Part shown: positions 8,385 to 16,820 of the stretch, in pieces
How the letters are laid out: each line of letters starts with the position of its first letter
Numbering within the stretch: position 1 is the stretch's first letter
Source of the DNA: Luteolibacter arcticus
GTDB taxonomy: Bacteria > Verrucomicrobiota > Verrucomicrobiia > Verrucomicrobiales > Akkermansiaceae
Direction: 5' to 3'
NCBI RefSeq assembly: GCF_025950235.1
Contig: NZ_JAPDDT010000001.1
Location: forward strand, 372,001-436,000
Length of the DNA stretch: 64,000 bases
Made by a program: the position numbers and the translations under genes
Notes under the pieces: model-generated
Databases searched by the model: none
What the model was told of the DNA's origin: nothing
Seen by the model: only the letters and a program-made list of their open reading frames with translations

Positions 8385-9200
8385 CTAAAACAGCTCTCGC
8401 TCCGCCGGGGCCTCCAACCGCTCCTTCGCCACGGACAAGTAGTAGTCGTCCAGCTCGATGCCGGTGAACTCCTTCACGCCCTGCCGCTTTGCCGCGACGG
8501 CTGAGCTGCCGATGCCGAGGAAGGGATCGAGCAAGCGGGTCTCCGCGCCCTTGCCGTGGAGGCGGATGCACTGCTCCACCAGCGCAATCGGGAAGCTGGC
8601 GGGGTGGGGTCGTTCCTTTTCCCGCGACATGATCGTGTCGTAGGGAATGAACCACGTGTTCCCGCGGCAACGCTTGTCGATGCCGCCGGTGTGACCCCAG
8701 CGGGCGATGTTTGACTTGTCCTGATAGGGCACGCCCGCGCCACGGCGATCGAGCTTCACGTTGCCGGTCTTGGTCAGGTGGAAGACATACTCGTGGCAGT
8801 CGTTGACGAAGCGCTGCGAGTTGATCGGCTTGAAATGCCCGGCACTGATTTGCTCGCCGCCACGGGTCTCGACGGTGATCGACTTGATCCAGTGGAAGGT
8901 ATTCTGGAGCGTGAAGAGCGCGTTTGGCCCATCGGTGAGCGCCAGCACGATCTGATGCGGCATCAATGGGTTCGCCGGAGCGGCGCCGACATTGAGGAAG
9001 AACGAGCCGTCATCGGCCAGCACGCGCTTCACCTCCGTCGCCCAAGCATTGCACCACTCGAGGAACTCAGCGCGTCCCGCGGTGTCGTCAAAGCTGCGGT
9101 AGTTGATGCCGAGGTTGTATGGCGGCGAGGTGACAACTAGGTCCACGGAGCCCTCGGGCAGGGTGGGAAGGACTTTCAGGCAGTCGCCGTGGTGAAGCAC
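8385..9200 (-). CDS. Site-specific DNA methyltransferase (amino-methyltransferase, beta-type order)
   Basis: This 271-residue SAM-dependent DNA methyltransferase has catalytic motif IV TSPPY at residues 24-28, and the SAM-binding motif I DPFLGIGSS near residue 225, close to the C-terminus. That order is the beta class. The TSPPY form is seen in N4-cytosine enzymes and in some N6-adenine enzymes, so the modified base is uncertain. The middle carries HEYVFHLTKTGNVKL and a WGHTGG segment that may contribute to target recognition. No restriction endonuclease is obvious next to it, so it may be an orphan methylase. It is convergent with the ATPase/TOPRIM-like pair, 28 bases away, and follows the 80-residue ORF at 9256-9498. 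Confidence 0.88.
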   Translation of the reverse strand: MLHHGDCLKVLPTLPEGSVDLVVTSPPYNLGINYRSFDDTAGRAEFLEWCNAWATEVKRVLADDGSFFLNVGAAPANPLMPHQIVLALTDGPNALFTLQNTFHWIKSITVETRGGEQISAGHFKPINSQRFVNDCHEYVFHLTKTGNVKLDRRGAGVPYQDKSNIARWGHTGGIDKRCRGNTWFIPYDTIMSREKERPHPASFPIALVEQCIRLHGKGAETRLLDPFLGIGSSAVAAKRQGVKEFTGIELDDYYLSVAKERLEAPAERELF

Positions 9201-9255
9201 GGGCGGAGCGTGAATGCCGGAGCGCGGACGTCAAATCCGGAACTTCGAAGAGAAA

Positions 9256-9498
9256 TCAGGTCGCCCCGAAATCCGGCCACGGGTCGGTCTGGCGGCCTTC
9301 GTTGCGCATGAAGTCGGCGATGATCTCCTCATCGGTCCAGGCAGCCCGGGTCTTGGCCCAGACGTTGAAGACAAGCCATTCGTAGATGGCAAAGGGAACT
9401 TTGTGTGCGGTTTCTACCGGGAATTGCGGAAAGTGAACTCGGATCGCTTCTTTGACTTCCTCGGTGATCATTGGCTGGCAGCGTTTACAAATGTCCAA
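9256..9498 (-). CDS. Small hypothetical protein upstream of the methyltransferase
   Basis: This 80-residue ORF starts MDICKRCQPMITEEVKEAI and ends ADFMRNEGRQTDPWPDFG. It is acidic, helical, and has a Cys-x-x-Cys pair near the N-terminus. It precedes the methyltransferase on the same strand with a 55-base gap and could share its transcript. No family is recognised. It is coding-like (full of W, F, Y and charged helices), while the opposite-strand ORF over the same DNA looks like a shadow. A role with the methylase is only suggested by position. Confidence 0.55.
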   Translation of the reverse strand: MDICKRCQPMITEEVKEAIRVHFPQFPVETAHKVPFAIYEWLVFNVWAKTRAAWTDEEIIADFMRNEGRQTDPWPDFGAT

Positions 9499-9542
9499 TC
9501 TCGTTGAAGGAATGCGCGAGCGATCTGGATCTTGAGCGCTGG

Positions 9543-10997
9543 CTATTTCAGTTTTGAAGCCAGGATCTCCGTCACCTGCTTGGGGTTCGGCTTGCTGGAG
9601 GATGCCTTCATGACCTGGCCGGTGAGGAAATTCAGGAGCTTTTCGTTGCCGGCCTTGATCTCGTCCACCTGCTTCGGATTGGCGGCGATGACTTGGTCAC
9701 ACAGTGAATCAAGTTCCCCGGCGTCGGCGGGCTCGAAGCCGAGCTCCTTCGCGACCGCGGCGGGGTCCTTGTCCGGGGCATCGAGCAGCACGACCAGCAC
9801 CTCCTTCGCCTGACTCAGCGCCAGCGTGCCACCCTCCACCAAGCCCAGCAACGCCCCGGTTTTCTCCGGCGAAAGCGGCGAGTCGACGATGGCCACGGAG
9901 CGTTCATTGAGCGTGCCGAGCAGGGTGTTGAGCAGGAAATTCGCGGCCTTCTTGCCGGGCACGCCGGGCGTGGCGGCGAGGGCTTCGAAGTAATTCGCCA
10001 GTGGCAGATCGGACGAGAGCACCGAGGCATCGTAGGGGCTGACGCTGAAGTCGGCCTCGTAGCGTGCTGAGCGCTCGTGCGGGCGCTCAGTTAGCATCGG
10101 GCGGACCTTTTCGAGGATCGGTGCAGTGACGATTGGCAGCAGGTCGGGGCAGGGGAAGTAGCGGTAGTCGTGCGCGTCTTCCTTGGTCCGCATGAGCTGC
10201 GTCTCGCCGCGGTCGTCGTCCCAGCGCCAAGTCGATTGGAACAGCGGGTTGCCAATGTCGAGTTCCACTGCCTGACGTGCGGTCTCGAATTGGATCGCAC
10301 GGCGGACGGCGGAAATGGAGTTGAGATTCTTCAGCTCGATCTTCGCGCCCAGCGGGTCGCTTTCCTTGCGACGCAGGGAAATGTTCACGTCGCAGCGGAG
10401 CTGGCCTTTCTCCATGTCCGCGTCGGAAATGCCGCCTTGCTGGAGGATCATCTGCAGCGAGCGCAAGAAGGCACCGGCTTCCTCGGCTGACTCGAGGTCG
10501 GGCTCAGTGACGATTTCCATCAGCGGCGTGCCGGCGCGGTTGAAATCGATCAGCGAGGAATTCCCGAGGTGCGTCGATTTGGCCACGTCTTCCTCGAGGT
10601 GGATGCGGTTCAGCCGGACCTTGTGGCCCGGGCGAGCGATGTTTTTCCGGGCGTCGGTCGGGTAGCAGTGGTCGTAGAGGGGGACCGAGCCGCCGATGCA
10701 GAGGGGGAAATCCATCTGCGTCGTCTGGAAATTCTTCGGCATGTCCGGGTAGAAGTAGCTCTTGCGGTCCCAGCGGGAGATTTCCGGCGAACCGCAGTCG
10801 AGCAGCAGCCCGGCCAGCAGGGTTTTCTCGATCGCGTGGCGGTTGAGCACCGGCAGGGCACCGGGCAGGCCGAGGCAGACCGGGCAGGTGCGGGTGTTTG
10901 GCTCCTCGCCGAAGGACGTTTCGCAGGCGCAGAACATCTTCGTGCGCGTTTTGACCTGGCAGTGAACTTCGAGGCCGATGGTGACCAAATAGGACAT
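9543..10997 (-). CDS. gatB: Aspartyl/glutamyl-tRNA(Asn/Gln) amidotransferase subunit B
   Basis: This 484-residue GatB is the kinase/transamidase subunit of the GatCAB complex, which turns Glu-tRNA(Gln) or Asp-tRNA(Asn) into the amidated form. The family's pieces are in order: IGLEVHCQVKTRTKMFC, CPVCLGLPGALPVLN, the catalytic cradle (KSYFYPDMPKNFQ, QMDFPL), RIHLEEDVAKS, DFNRAGTPLMEIVTEPD, DVNISLR, ELKNLNS and the YqeY-like C-terminal tail ending NPKQVTEILASKLK. The two CxxC-type positions near the N-terminus could bind zinc. The open frame extends 300 codons upstream, but ATG 10997 (MSYLVTIGLEVH) is the family start. gatA and gatC are not next to it. Confidence 0.95.
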   Translation of the reverse strand: MSYLVTIGLEVHCQVKTRTKMFCACETSFGEEPNTRTCPVCLGLPGALPVLNRHAIEKTLLAGLLLDCGSPEISRWDRKSYFYPDMPKNFQTTQMDFPLCIGGSVPLYDHCYPTDARKNIARPGHKVRLNRIHLEEDVAKSTHLGNSSLIDFNRAGTPLMEIVTEPDLESAEEAGAFLRSLQMILQQGGISDADMEKGQLRCDVNISLRRKESDPLGAKIELKNLNSISAVRRAIQFETARQAVELDIGNPLFQSTWRWDDDRGETQLMRTKEDAHDYRYFPCPDLLPIVTAPILEKVRPMLTERPHERSARYEADFSVSPYDASVLSSDLPLANYFEALAATPGVPGKKAANFLLNTLLGTLNERSVAIVDSPLSPEKTGALLGLVEGGTLALSQAKEVLVVLLDAPDKDPAAVAKELGFEPADAGELDSLCDQVIAANPKQVDEIKAGNEKLLNFLTGQVMKASSSKPNPKQVTEILASKLK

Positions 10998-11105
10998 TGG
11001 GAAATTCGGAGATTGGGAGATCGGGGATACTCGTCCGGCGGGCCAATCCTTGGCCGTTGTCCCCCGGTCACTCAATCCCTCAATCGCCCAATTTCCAAAT
11101 CTCCA
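10996..11105. repeat. Imperfect inverted repeat of AATT/GATTGGG-type arms
   Basis: A left arm at about 10996-11031 (TTGGGAAATTCGGAGATTGG) is matched by an inverted, imperfect right arm at about 11070-11105 (CAATTTCCAAATCTCC). About 40 bases lie between them, in the gap between gatB and the transporter gene. The pattern resembles the longer pair at 25422-25610. Confidence 0.55.
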
Positions 11106-11186
11106 TGTCTTTCCCGGCGCTTGCCATTTCCCCCCCGGCGGTGCATGGCCGGAGGCGGTCCACCCCACACGGGGAGACAAAATCCC

Positions 11187-13034
11187 ATGACCTTCGAAAT
11201 CGGCCTCACCCTGGCGGTTATCGCCCTCACGCTGATCGCGTTCATCCGCGAATGGGCGGCTCCGGACGTGATCGCCCTGACCGTGCTGGTGGGTGTCGTG
11301 GCGCTGGGCCTCGTTGGCATGGGCGAGATGACCTCGGTGTTCAAGAACGAGGCACCGCTGGCGATTGCCGCGCTTTTCATCATCGGGGGGGCCTTGGAGG
11401 CGTCCGGAGCGGTCGACCACATCGGCCGGGTGCTGCGCGACAAGCTGCCCAGCAACATCCGCCTGGCCATCCTCGGCTTCTCCATCCTGGCAGGCTTTTT
11501 CAGCGCGTGGATGAACAACACGGCCATCGTGGCCATCTTGCTTCCCGTGGCGCTCGGATTTGCCCGCTCCCGGGATTTCGCTCCGTCCCGGCTGCTGATG
11601 CCGCTGTCCTACTGCTCGATCCTCGGCGGTGTCTGCACCCTGATCGGCACCTCCACCAACCTCCTCGTCAACGGCACCTTGAAGGATCTCAAGATGGAGC
11701 CGATGTCGATGTTCCAGCTCGCGCCCATCGGCATCCCGCTGTCGATCGCGGGCATCGCCTACCTCGCGATCTTCGGGCCGAAGCTCATTCCATCGCGGAC
11801 CACGATTTCCGGCAGTCTGGAGATCAAGGACCGGGCGACCCCACTCTACCACATCCTGATCAAAGAGAATTCGCCGCTGATCGGCAAGCGGCTGAGCGAA
11901 ACGCCGCTCTTCGACCGCGGCCGGCACGTCCACATCATGGAAGTCCGCCGCAAGGGCGCGCGGGAAATGCACGGTCTCAACACGCTGACGATCGAGAAGA
12001 ACGATCGCTTCCTGATCGCGCTACACGGTCGCCGTGCCAAGGCCGGCAAGGCCGAGGATCTCTGCGAGGAGATCGGCGCGAGCCTGCTTTCGACCATTGA
12101 CGGTGTGGTGACCGAGCTCGTCGTTCGCGATGAGTCCTCGCTGGCAGGCCAGACGCTTGCCCGGTCCGATTTCCGCCAGCGCTATAACAGCGTGGTGATG
12201 GCGGTGCACCGCAACGGGGTGAACATCACCCATCAGCTCGCCGAGATCCCGCTGGAAGGGGGCGATACGCTGCTGGTCATCACCGCGCTCAATAATCTCG
12301 ATGCCCTCGACGCGACTCGGGACTTCATCCTGACCGATTCGCCGGAGGACTCCCTCGTCGCTACGGAAAACCGCAAGCCGCCGCACCATGCCTGGGTCTC
12401 GTGGGCGGTGCTGATCGGCGTGGTGCTGGTCGCCACCCTCACCGATGTGTTGGGTGGTAAAGAGGGTGTGTTTCCGTGGTTGCCGGTGATCCCGATTCAC
12501 TATTCGGCCATGGTCGGCGCGCTGGTTCTGCTGTGGTCAAAGATCGTCACACCGCGCGAGGCTTACTCGAGCATCGATTGGCAGGTGCTGCTGATGCTCT
12601 ATGGCTTGTTAGGCCTCGGCATGGCGATGCAATCGACCGGTACCGCGAAATGGCTGGCCGAAGGAATGGTGGGCATGGCGCAGGGATTCGTGAGCCCGGA
12701 ATGGCTGCCGCTGGTGATGCTGTGGCTGATCTTCCTGCTGACCCTGCTGCTCACCGAGGTGCTCTCTAACAACGCCACCGCGGTGATGATGGTGCCGATC
12801 GTGGTGACGCTGGCGCACAGTCTTGGTGTCAGCCATTGGCCTTACGTGATGGGCGTGACCGTGGCCGCCTCGACTGCCTTCGCGCTGCCGATGGGCTACC
12901 AGACGCACATGATGGTTTATGGACCCGGCGGCTTCAAATTCACTGACTTCCTGCGGGTGGGCATTCCGCTGAATTTCATCTGCTGGATCGTTTCCTGCCT
13001 GCTGATCCCGCTGATCTGGCCGTTTTATCCATAG
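11187..13034 (+). CDS. SLC13/DASS-family anion transporter with two RCK_C (TrkA-C) domains
   Basis: This 615-residue inner-membrane protein has many hydrophobic helices in two blocks. The first (residues 1-205) contains NNTAIVAILLP and the GTSTNLLVNG signature of sodium/dicarboxylate/sulfate symporters. A cytosolic insert follows with two TrkA-C-like folds (LIGKRLSETPLF, LAGQTLARSDFRQRYN). A second membrane block has the repeat motif NNATAVMMVPI and ends in a hydrophobic helix. This architecture is found in SLC13-like proteins moving sulfate, phosphate or dicarboxylates. The substrate is unknown. A GGGGAG ribosome site lies at 11171-11176 before ATG 11187; longer upstream starts overlap gatB and are rejected. 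The stop is followed directly by a REP pair. Confidence 0.88.
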   Translation: MTFEIGLTLAVIALTLIAFIREWAAPDVIALTVLVGVVALGLVGMGEMTSVFKNEAPLAIAALFIIGGALEASGAVDHIGRVLRDKLPSNIRLAILGFSILAGFFSAWMNNTAIVAILLPVALGFARSRDFAPSRLLMPLSYCSILGGVCTLIGTSTNLLVNGTLKDLKMEPMSMFQLAPIGIPLSIAGIAYLAIFGPKLIPSRTTISGSLEIKDRATPLYHILIKENSPLIGKRLSETPLFDRGRHVHIMEVRRKGAREMHGLNTLTIEKNDRFLIALHGRRAKAGKAEDLCEEIGASLLSTIDGVVTELVVRDESSLAGQTLARSDFRQRYNSVVMAVHRNGVNITHQLAEIPLEGGDTLLVITALNNLDALDATRDFILTDSPEDSLVATENRKPPHHAWVSWAVLIGVVLVATLTDVLGGKEGVFPWLPVIPIHYSAMVGALVLLWSKIVTPREAYSSIDWQVLLMLYGLLGLGMAMQSTGTAKWLAEGMVGMAQGFVSPEWLPLVMLWLIFLLTLLLTEVLSNNATAVMMVPIVVTLAHSLGVSHWPYVMGVTVAASTAFALPMGYQTHMMVYGPGGFKFTDFLRVGIPLNFICWIVSCLLIPLIWPFYP

Positions 13035-13131
13035 TGGTCCGCACACTCCGTGTGCGGAACGAAGCCGCAATGGCGGTTGTCGGAGATCTCCGGCACTTCG
13101 AGCCAAGCCGCACACGGAGTGTGCGGACCAC
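13034..13131. repeat. Perfect inverted pair of REP-like hairpins
   Basis: The 24-bp arm at 13034-13057 (GTGG, then TCCGCACACTCCGTGTGCGG) is repeated exactly and inverted at 13108-13131. Each arm is itself a hairpin with an 8-bp stem and a TCC loop. Fifty bases lie between the arms. It fills the gap between two convergent genes. A single related unit lies at 57609-57633. GTGG in front of the hairpin resembles the guide tetranucleotide of REP units mobilised by RAYT transposases; no such transposase is in the window. Confidence 0.85.
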
Positions 13132-13132
13132 C

Positions 13133-14230
13133 TTATCGCCGCAGCTCGCCATAGACTGCCATGGTGCCCCCAAGCATCGCTTGGAGCGTGAAGGGATGCT
13201 CCTTCGGCACAGGCGGCGGGTTCTCTAACAAATTCTTCACCACTGGCACGGCGATCACTGGATCATTCGCCGGGATGCGGCCGGCAGGGTAGAGGAGTGC
13301 GAGCTGTTCGCCCACGCCCCCATGGTCATAGCCGGCGACGGGTATGCCGAGGCCGAGCGCTTCCAGCGTGGTGCGTCCGAAGGACTCCGGTTGTGTGGTC
13401 AGCGACAGCACGACCGCTGAAATCGCGAGAATCTCCCGCAGGTCCGAACGCCCGCCGGTGAAGGTGATGCGATTGGCCAAGCCCGCTGCTTCGAAGAGCG
13501 CGCGGATCTCATCGAGATAGGCGGCTTTCTTCGGATGGGCACCACCGGCGATCACGCCGTGCAGGCTTTCATCGGAGGAAAGGGCCTTGAGGATCTTCGC
13601 GAAATCCTCGTGCCCCTTCAGGCGGGTGATCCGGCCGGGCAAGGTGAGCAGGCGCTTGCCGCGGGTCTCCGGGAACTCGCTGAAGAAGCCTTCCTTCCAC
13701 GCCGCCGATGGCTGGTAGCCGTGCGGGTAGTCGGCGGGATCGATGCCGCGGTGGACCACCCGCAGCTTGTCCGGCGATGCCTTCGGGTAGTACTTCAGCA
13801 CGTGGTCGCGGATGCTTTCCGAGACGCAGATGACGCGCTCGCCGCAGGTCATGATCTCGGAGTAGCGGTTGACCGAGTTGAACCCGTGCACGGTGGTCAC
13901 CAGCCGCGGCCGGGTGGCAGGGTCCATGCCGCGCCACGCGAGAAAGGCGAGCCAAGCCGGCACCCGCGAGCGCAGGTGCAGGATGTCCGGATTCTCGTCC
14001 AGGAAGAGCCGGCGGAGCTTCGGGACTAGCAGCAGCGACGACAGGCTCTTGCGCCCGACGGGCATCGCGAGGTGGTGGGTGCCGCAGGATTCGAGCTGCT
14101 TCACCATCTTGCCGCCGCCTGAAATCACCAGCGACTCATGCCCCAGCTCGCCGAGGTGGCGGGCAAGCTCCAGCGTGCCGCGTTCCACGCCGCCGGACTC
14201 CATCTCGGGGATCATCTGAAGCACCTTCAT
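13133..14230 (-). CDS. GT4-family glycosyltransferase (GT-B fold)
   Basis: This 365-residue protein starts MKVLQMIPEMESGGVERG, the usual N-terminal Rossmann start of GT4 glycosyltransferases, followed by HLRSRVPAWL and VHGFNSVNRYSEIM. The C-terminal lobe has LPGRITRLKGHEDF and the nucleotide-sugar site PESFGRTTLEALGLG with E-x7-E-like spacing. It probably adds a sugar to lipopolysaccharide core or another glycolipid at the inner face of the membrane. It is the last gene of a minus-strand operon with an ELM1-like gene (ATGA overlap at 14227-14230) and an LpxL-like fusion. Donor and acceptor are unknown. Confidence 0.85.
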   Translation of the reverse strand: MKVLQMIPEMESGGVERGTLELARHLGELGHESLVISGGGKMVKQLESCGTHHLAMPVGRKSLSSLLLVPKLRRLFLDENPDILHLRSRVPAWLAFLAWRGMDPATRPRLVTTVHGFNSVNRYSEIMTCGERVICVSESIRDHVLKYYPKASPDKLRVVHRGIDPADYPHGYQPSAAWKEGFFSEFPETRGKRLLTLPGRITRLKGHEDFAKILKALSSDESLHGVIAGGAHPKKAAYLDEIRALFEAAGLANRITFTGGRSDLREILAISAVVLSLTTQPESFGRTTLEALGLGIPVAGYDHGGVGEQLALLYPAGRIPANDPVIAVPVVKNLLENPPPVPKEHPFTLQAMLGGTMAVYGELRR

Positions 14231-15147
14231 GAGGATGACGGAAGCAGCCGCTTTAAAACGATGGCGGCGCAGCGGTCCGCTTCGCGCAGCACCTGAGGTG
14301 GCTCGGCCAGACCGGCGGCCGGTGCCCAGTCGACGAAACGCGTGACAAATCCTTCCTGCACCAGCCGCTCGACGCCGCGGGCGACACGGCCGGCTTTCTT
14401 CGTGGCAGGCACCGGCAGCAGCCCGACCTTCGCGCCACTACTAAGGGCTTCGTAGATCATCGAGATGCTGTCTTCCGTGACCCATACTTCGGCGGCCTCT
14501 GCCAGCATCTGCGGCAGCCAGTCGCGGCCGGTGTCGCCGTGCGGGTAGGTGGCCATTGCCGGGCAAGCCTTGGCCAATGCCGCAAGCGTTCCCGCCGGCG
14601 AGCGCCGCGAATCGGTGATCCGCCACGGACGTTCCTTGCCTGCGGAAACGATTGAGCAGATCGCGGTTTCAATCGAGGCAGCGTCCCATCCATGCGATGA
14701 CGATGGCCCACCTAACAGGATCAAGCCGCCGTGCCGCGGCCGTCCGTCTGGAGGCAGCACCCGGTTGAGAGCCCCGATGGTGGGAATCACGTGATCCTGC
14801 GGTTCGCGGCCTCCCAGATCGTGCTCGGGCACCAGGCACAGATCGAAGAGTGCCGCTGGCAAGGTCGGCTTCATCAGCAGCACGCACGGGACGTCATAAG
14901 CCCGCGACAAGGCCAGCAATGCCGGGTGCACCGCGTGGCCGGCCCCGACCAGGAGCCGGGGCTTCGGCAGGGATTCCGTTTCCTTGAAGGCCTTCTTCAG
15001 GCGGGCGAAGGGACCTCGTAGGCCGGCGAGATGGATCTTCGACGTGGACACCGGACGCAGCCGGCCGATCGCCTCGGCCAGCCCGTAGGACTGGTTCTCG
15101 TGACCGGGCTTGCCGTCGGACAGGACATGGATTTCCAGCGGTGTCAT
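14227..15147 (-). CDS. ELM1/GtrOC1-like protein (PF06258-type), envelope biogenesis
   Basis: This 306-residue protein has the features of the ELM1 family: VLSDGKPGHENQSYGLAEAI at the start, a lobe with LLVGAGHAVHPALLALS and VLLMKPTLPAALFDLC, HDLGGREPQDHVIPTIGALN, and a second lobe with LLGGPSSSHGWD and VWVTEDSISMIYEAL. The fold is GT-B-like, and bacterial members sit in lipopolysaccharide loci. Their reaction is not well established; a nucleotide-sugar transfer role is likely. It overlaps both neighbours by ATGA, so the three proteins are probably made together and act in the same envelope pathway. Confidence 0.8.
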   Translation of the reverse strand: MTPLEIHVLSDGKPGHENQSYGLAEAIGRLRPVSTSKIHLAGLRGPFARLKKAFKETESLPKPRLLVGAGHAVHPALLALSRAYDVPCVLLMKPTLPAALFDLCLVPEHDLGGREPQDHVIPTIGALNRVLPPDGRPRHGGLILLGGPSSSHGWDAASIETAICSIVSAGKERPWRITDSRRSPAGTLAALAKACPAMATYPHGDTGRDWLPQMLAEAAEVWVTEDSISMIYEALSSGAKVGLLPVPATKKAGRVARGVERLVQEGFVTRFVDWAPAAGLAEPPQVLREADRCAAIVLKRLLPSSS

Positions 15148-16514
15148 GCCTTGCGGTTCTTGGCAGTGAGCACCAGATCATCGGCCATGCGTCGCCAGCC
15201 TTCGGCATCCGCGGGGATCGGGAAGGCTCTGGTCCACGGCTTGCCAGAAACGCCGGCCCCGATGATGGCACGCAGCCCCATGTGATTCGCCGCCTTGGCA
15301 AGTGACCGTTCTCCACCGAGCAGCAGGACGAAATCCAAGGGCGCGGGATGCGACGCATCGCACCGCTCCACGACTTGCGAGGAATGGATTTCAGGCGCGC
15401 TGCGGTCCCAGGGGAAGCGCACGATTCGCGGATCCTCCGGCAGCGGCGGAAGGTTGCCGGGGTCGAGCACGTCGATCCGCAGGTCAGGCCTCAGTTCTAA
15501 CAGAGCGACGAGCACCCCCACTGCCTCCGGCTTCCCATCGGGCAGGGTGACGGCCAGGCGAGTCGGCACGGTGGCAGCGCGCGCGGCCTCGGTGGGCGCT
15601 TGCTTGGTGAAGAAGCAAAGCGGGCGAGCCTTATCGATGCGCCAGCGGTCGTGAAACCAGAAGACATCGGTCAACTGGTCTCGCATCGCGGTTTCCAGGT
15701 GCGCGACCACTTCCGGGGTGCGGGCCTTCTCCGGCACCGGGCGGACCTTCAGCCGCCAGCGACCGGTGCCGACGCAGAAGACCGAGAGCGTCACCATGGC
15801 TGCGCCAGTGCGGCGGGCGAGCAGGGCGGGTAGGGGCGTGCAGGAGGAGAGCCGGCCGAAGAACGGGCAAAGCTCGCCGTGGCCGCCGGCCCGCTGGTCG
15901 GTCATCACGGTGACCACGCCGCCTTCGCGGAGCACTGCCGCGGGGCCATTGAAGCCGTCGTGTTTGTCGAAAAGCACCGCTCCCTGCTGGGTGCGGCGCT
16001 TCACCGTCAGTTCGTCGAGCAACGGGTTCTCCAAGCGCCGGAAGATCGGGCCGCCCTTTACCTCGGGCCCCAGCGTTTTCACGAGCTGGGCGAGCACTTC
16101 CCAGTTACCCATGTGCGACCACACCAGCACCACGCCGCGGCCGCCCTTCATCGGATCTATCAGGTGCTCCAAGCCTTCGATCTCGATGTGCTTTTCCACC
16201 TGCTCCTGCGTCATCAGCGCCGCGCGCTGGCTGCTGAGCATATTGTTGCCGGCCCGGCGGAAGGTCTCGCGGACGCGCCGGCGGATCTCCGCGGCATCCG
16301 GCGCCTCGGCCGCGGTGGCAATGCGCAGGTTGCGGGCGACCAGCTTGCGCCACTTCGGAAAAAGCGCCCACGCCAGCAGCCCGAGCCCTTGGCCGACCCG
16401 CACCGTGGTTTCCAGCGAGACCAGCGAAAGCACCCCCTCCGCCGCCCGGAATGCCGCATACTCCAGCCGGTGGGCCAGCGTCGGCGATTTGGGTTCATCG
16501 GGGGCGTCACTCAT
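15144..16514 (-). CDS. LpxL/HtrB-like lipid A acyltransferase fused to a GT9-like half-domain
   Basis: The N-terminal ~300 residues form a lauroyl/myristoyl acyltransferase: NLRIATAAEAPDAAEIRRRV, an amphipathic start, and the catalytic box WSHMGNWE (H-x4-E), followed by DQRAGGHGELCPFFG. Such enzymes acylate lipid A at the inner membrane. The last ~150 residues look like the N-terminal Rossmann lobe of GT9 heptosyltransferases (LVALLELRPDLRIDVLDPG, DFVLLLGGERSLAKAANHMG), with no second lobe. A complete sugar transferase is therefore not present and the tail may be regulatory or a docking part. The start is chosen at ATG 16514 (MSDAPDEPKS); an upstream ATG at 16553 is possible. It is the first gene of the three-gene operon. 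Confidence 0.8.
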   Translation of the reverse strand: MSDAPDEPKSPTLAHRLEYAAFRAAEGVLSLVSLETTVRVGQGLGLLAWALFPKWRKLVARNLRIATAAEAPDAAEIRRRVRETFRRAGNNMLSSQRAALMTQEQVEKHIEIEGLEHLIDPMKGGRGVVLVWSHMGNWEVLAQLVKTLGPEVKGGPIFRRLENPLLDELTVKRRTQQGAVLFDKHDGFNGPAAVLREGGVVTVMTDQRAGGHGELCPFFGRLSSCTPLPALLARRTGAAMVTLSVFCVGTGRWRLKVRPVPEKARTPEVVAHLETAMRDQLTDVFWFHDRWRIDKARPLCFFTKQAPTEAARAATVPTRLAVTLPDGKPEAVGVLVALLELRPDLRIDVLDPGNLPPLPEDPRIVRFPWDRSAPEIHSSQVVERCDASHPAPLDFVLLLGGERSLAKAANHMGLRAIIGAGVSGKPWTRAFPIPADAEGWRRMADDLVLTAKNRKA

Positions 16515-16605
16515 GCGCGGCCGGACTTTCCACACCCGCACCGCCCCCGGCAAGCCCCGGGGCTTGCCAGCCTCCCGAACCCGCCGTTAGTCTCCCGCCG
16601 CTCCG

Positions 16606-16677
16606 GCTCCCATAGTTCAACGGATAGAACAAGGGTTTCCTAAACTCTAGATCTGGGTTCGATTCCCGGTGGGAGTA
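16606..16677 (+). tRNA. tRNA-Arg (anticodon CCT)
   Basis: A complete cloverleaf can be drawn: acceptor GCTCCCA/TGGGAGT (with one G-T end pair), D-arm GTTC..GAAC, anticodon stem AGGGT/ACTCT around loop TTCCTAA (anticodon CCT), and T-arm around TTCGATT. CCA is not encoded. The 3' half from 16634 is part of a 46-bp repeat that recurs at 20085-20130, so this tRNA is the integration site of the element that follows. The gene remains intact after integration. Confidence 0.9.
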
Positions 16678-16679
16678 TT
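16634..16679 (+). repeat. attL: 46-bp direct repeat within the tRNA-Arg 3' half
   Basis: Identical over 46 bases to 20085-20130. It begins at GGTTTCCTAA in the anticodon stem-loop and runs through the tRNA 3' end to GGAGTATT. Duplication of a tRNA 3' end on either side of a tyrosine-integrase gene marks the attachment sites of an integrated element. Confidence 0.92.
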
Positions 16680-16773
16680 CCTTATAAAACCAAGGAATCC
16701 TTTGTGGAATAAGGCTTTGCGGGCCTTGCTTGGGAAATCGCCAGTCGCACGGAATCGCACGAAAAGGCACGCT

Positions 16774-16813
16774 GTAACCGCAAAAAGTGGTTACGTGTAA
16801 CCAAGGTGGTTAC
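16774..16813. promoter_or_regulatory. Clustered GGTTAC sites near attL (putative integrase arm sites)
   Basis: GTGGTTAC occurs at 16787-16794 and 16806-16813, with the inverted core GTAACC at 16774-16779 and 16797-16802. The same motif recurs by attR at 20028-20035 (GTGGTTAC) and 20038-20045 (TTGGTTAC). TCGCACG repeats also lie at 16745-16760, inverted near 20000. Repeated short sites on both flanks are what arm-type integrase or Xis sites look like; the function is inferred. Confidence 0.5.
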
Positions 16814-16820
16814 GGGCACG

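Noticed and set aside
10998-11972. N-terminal extension of the gatB frame to 11972
   Set aside because: It lies inside the transporter gene, and GatB proteins start at MSYLVTIGLEVH.
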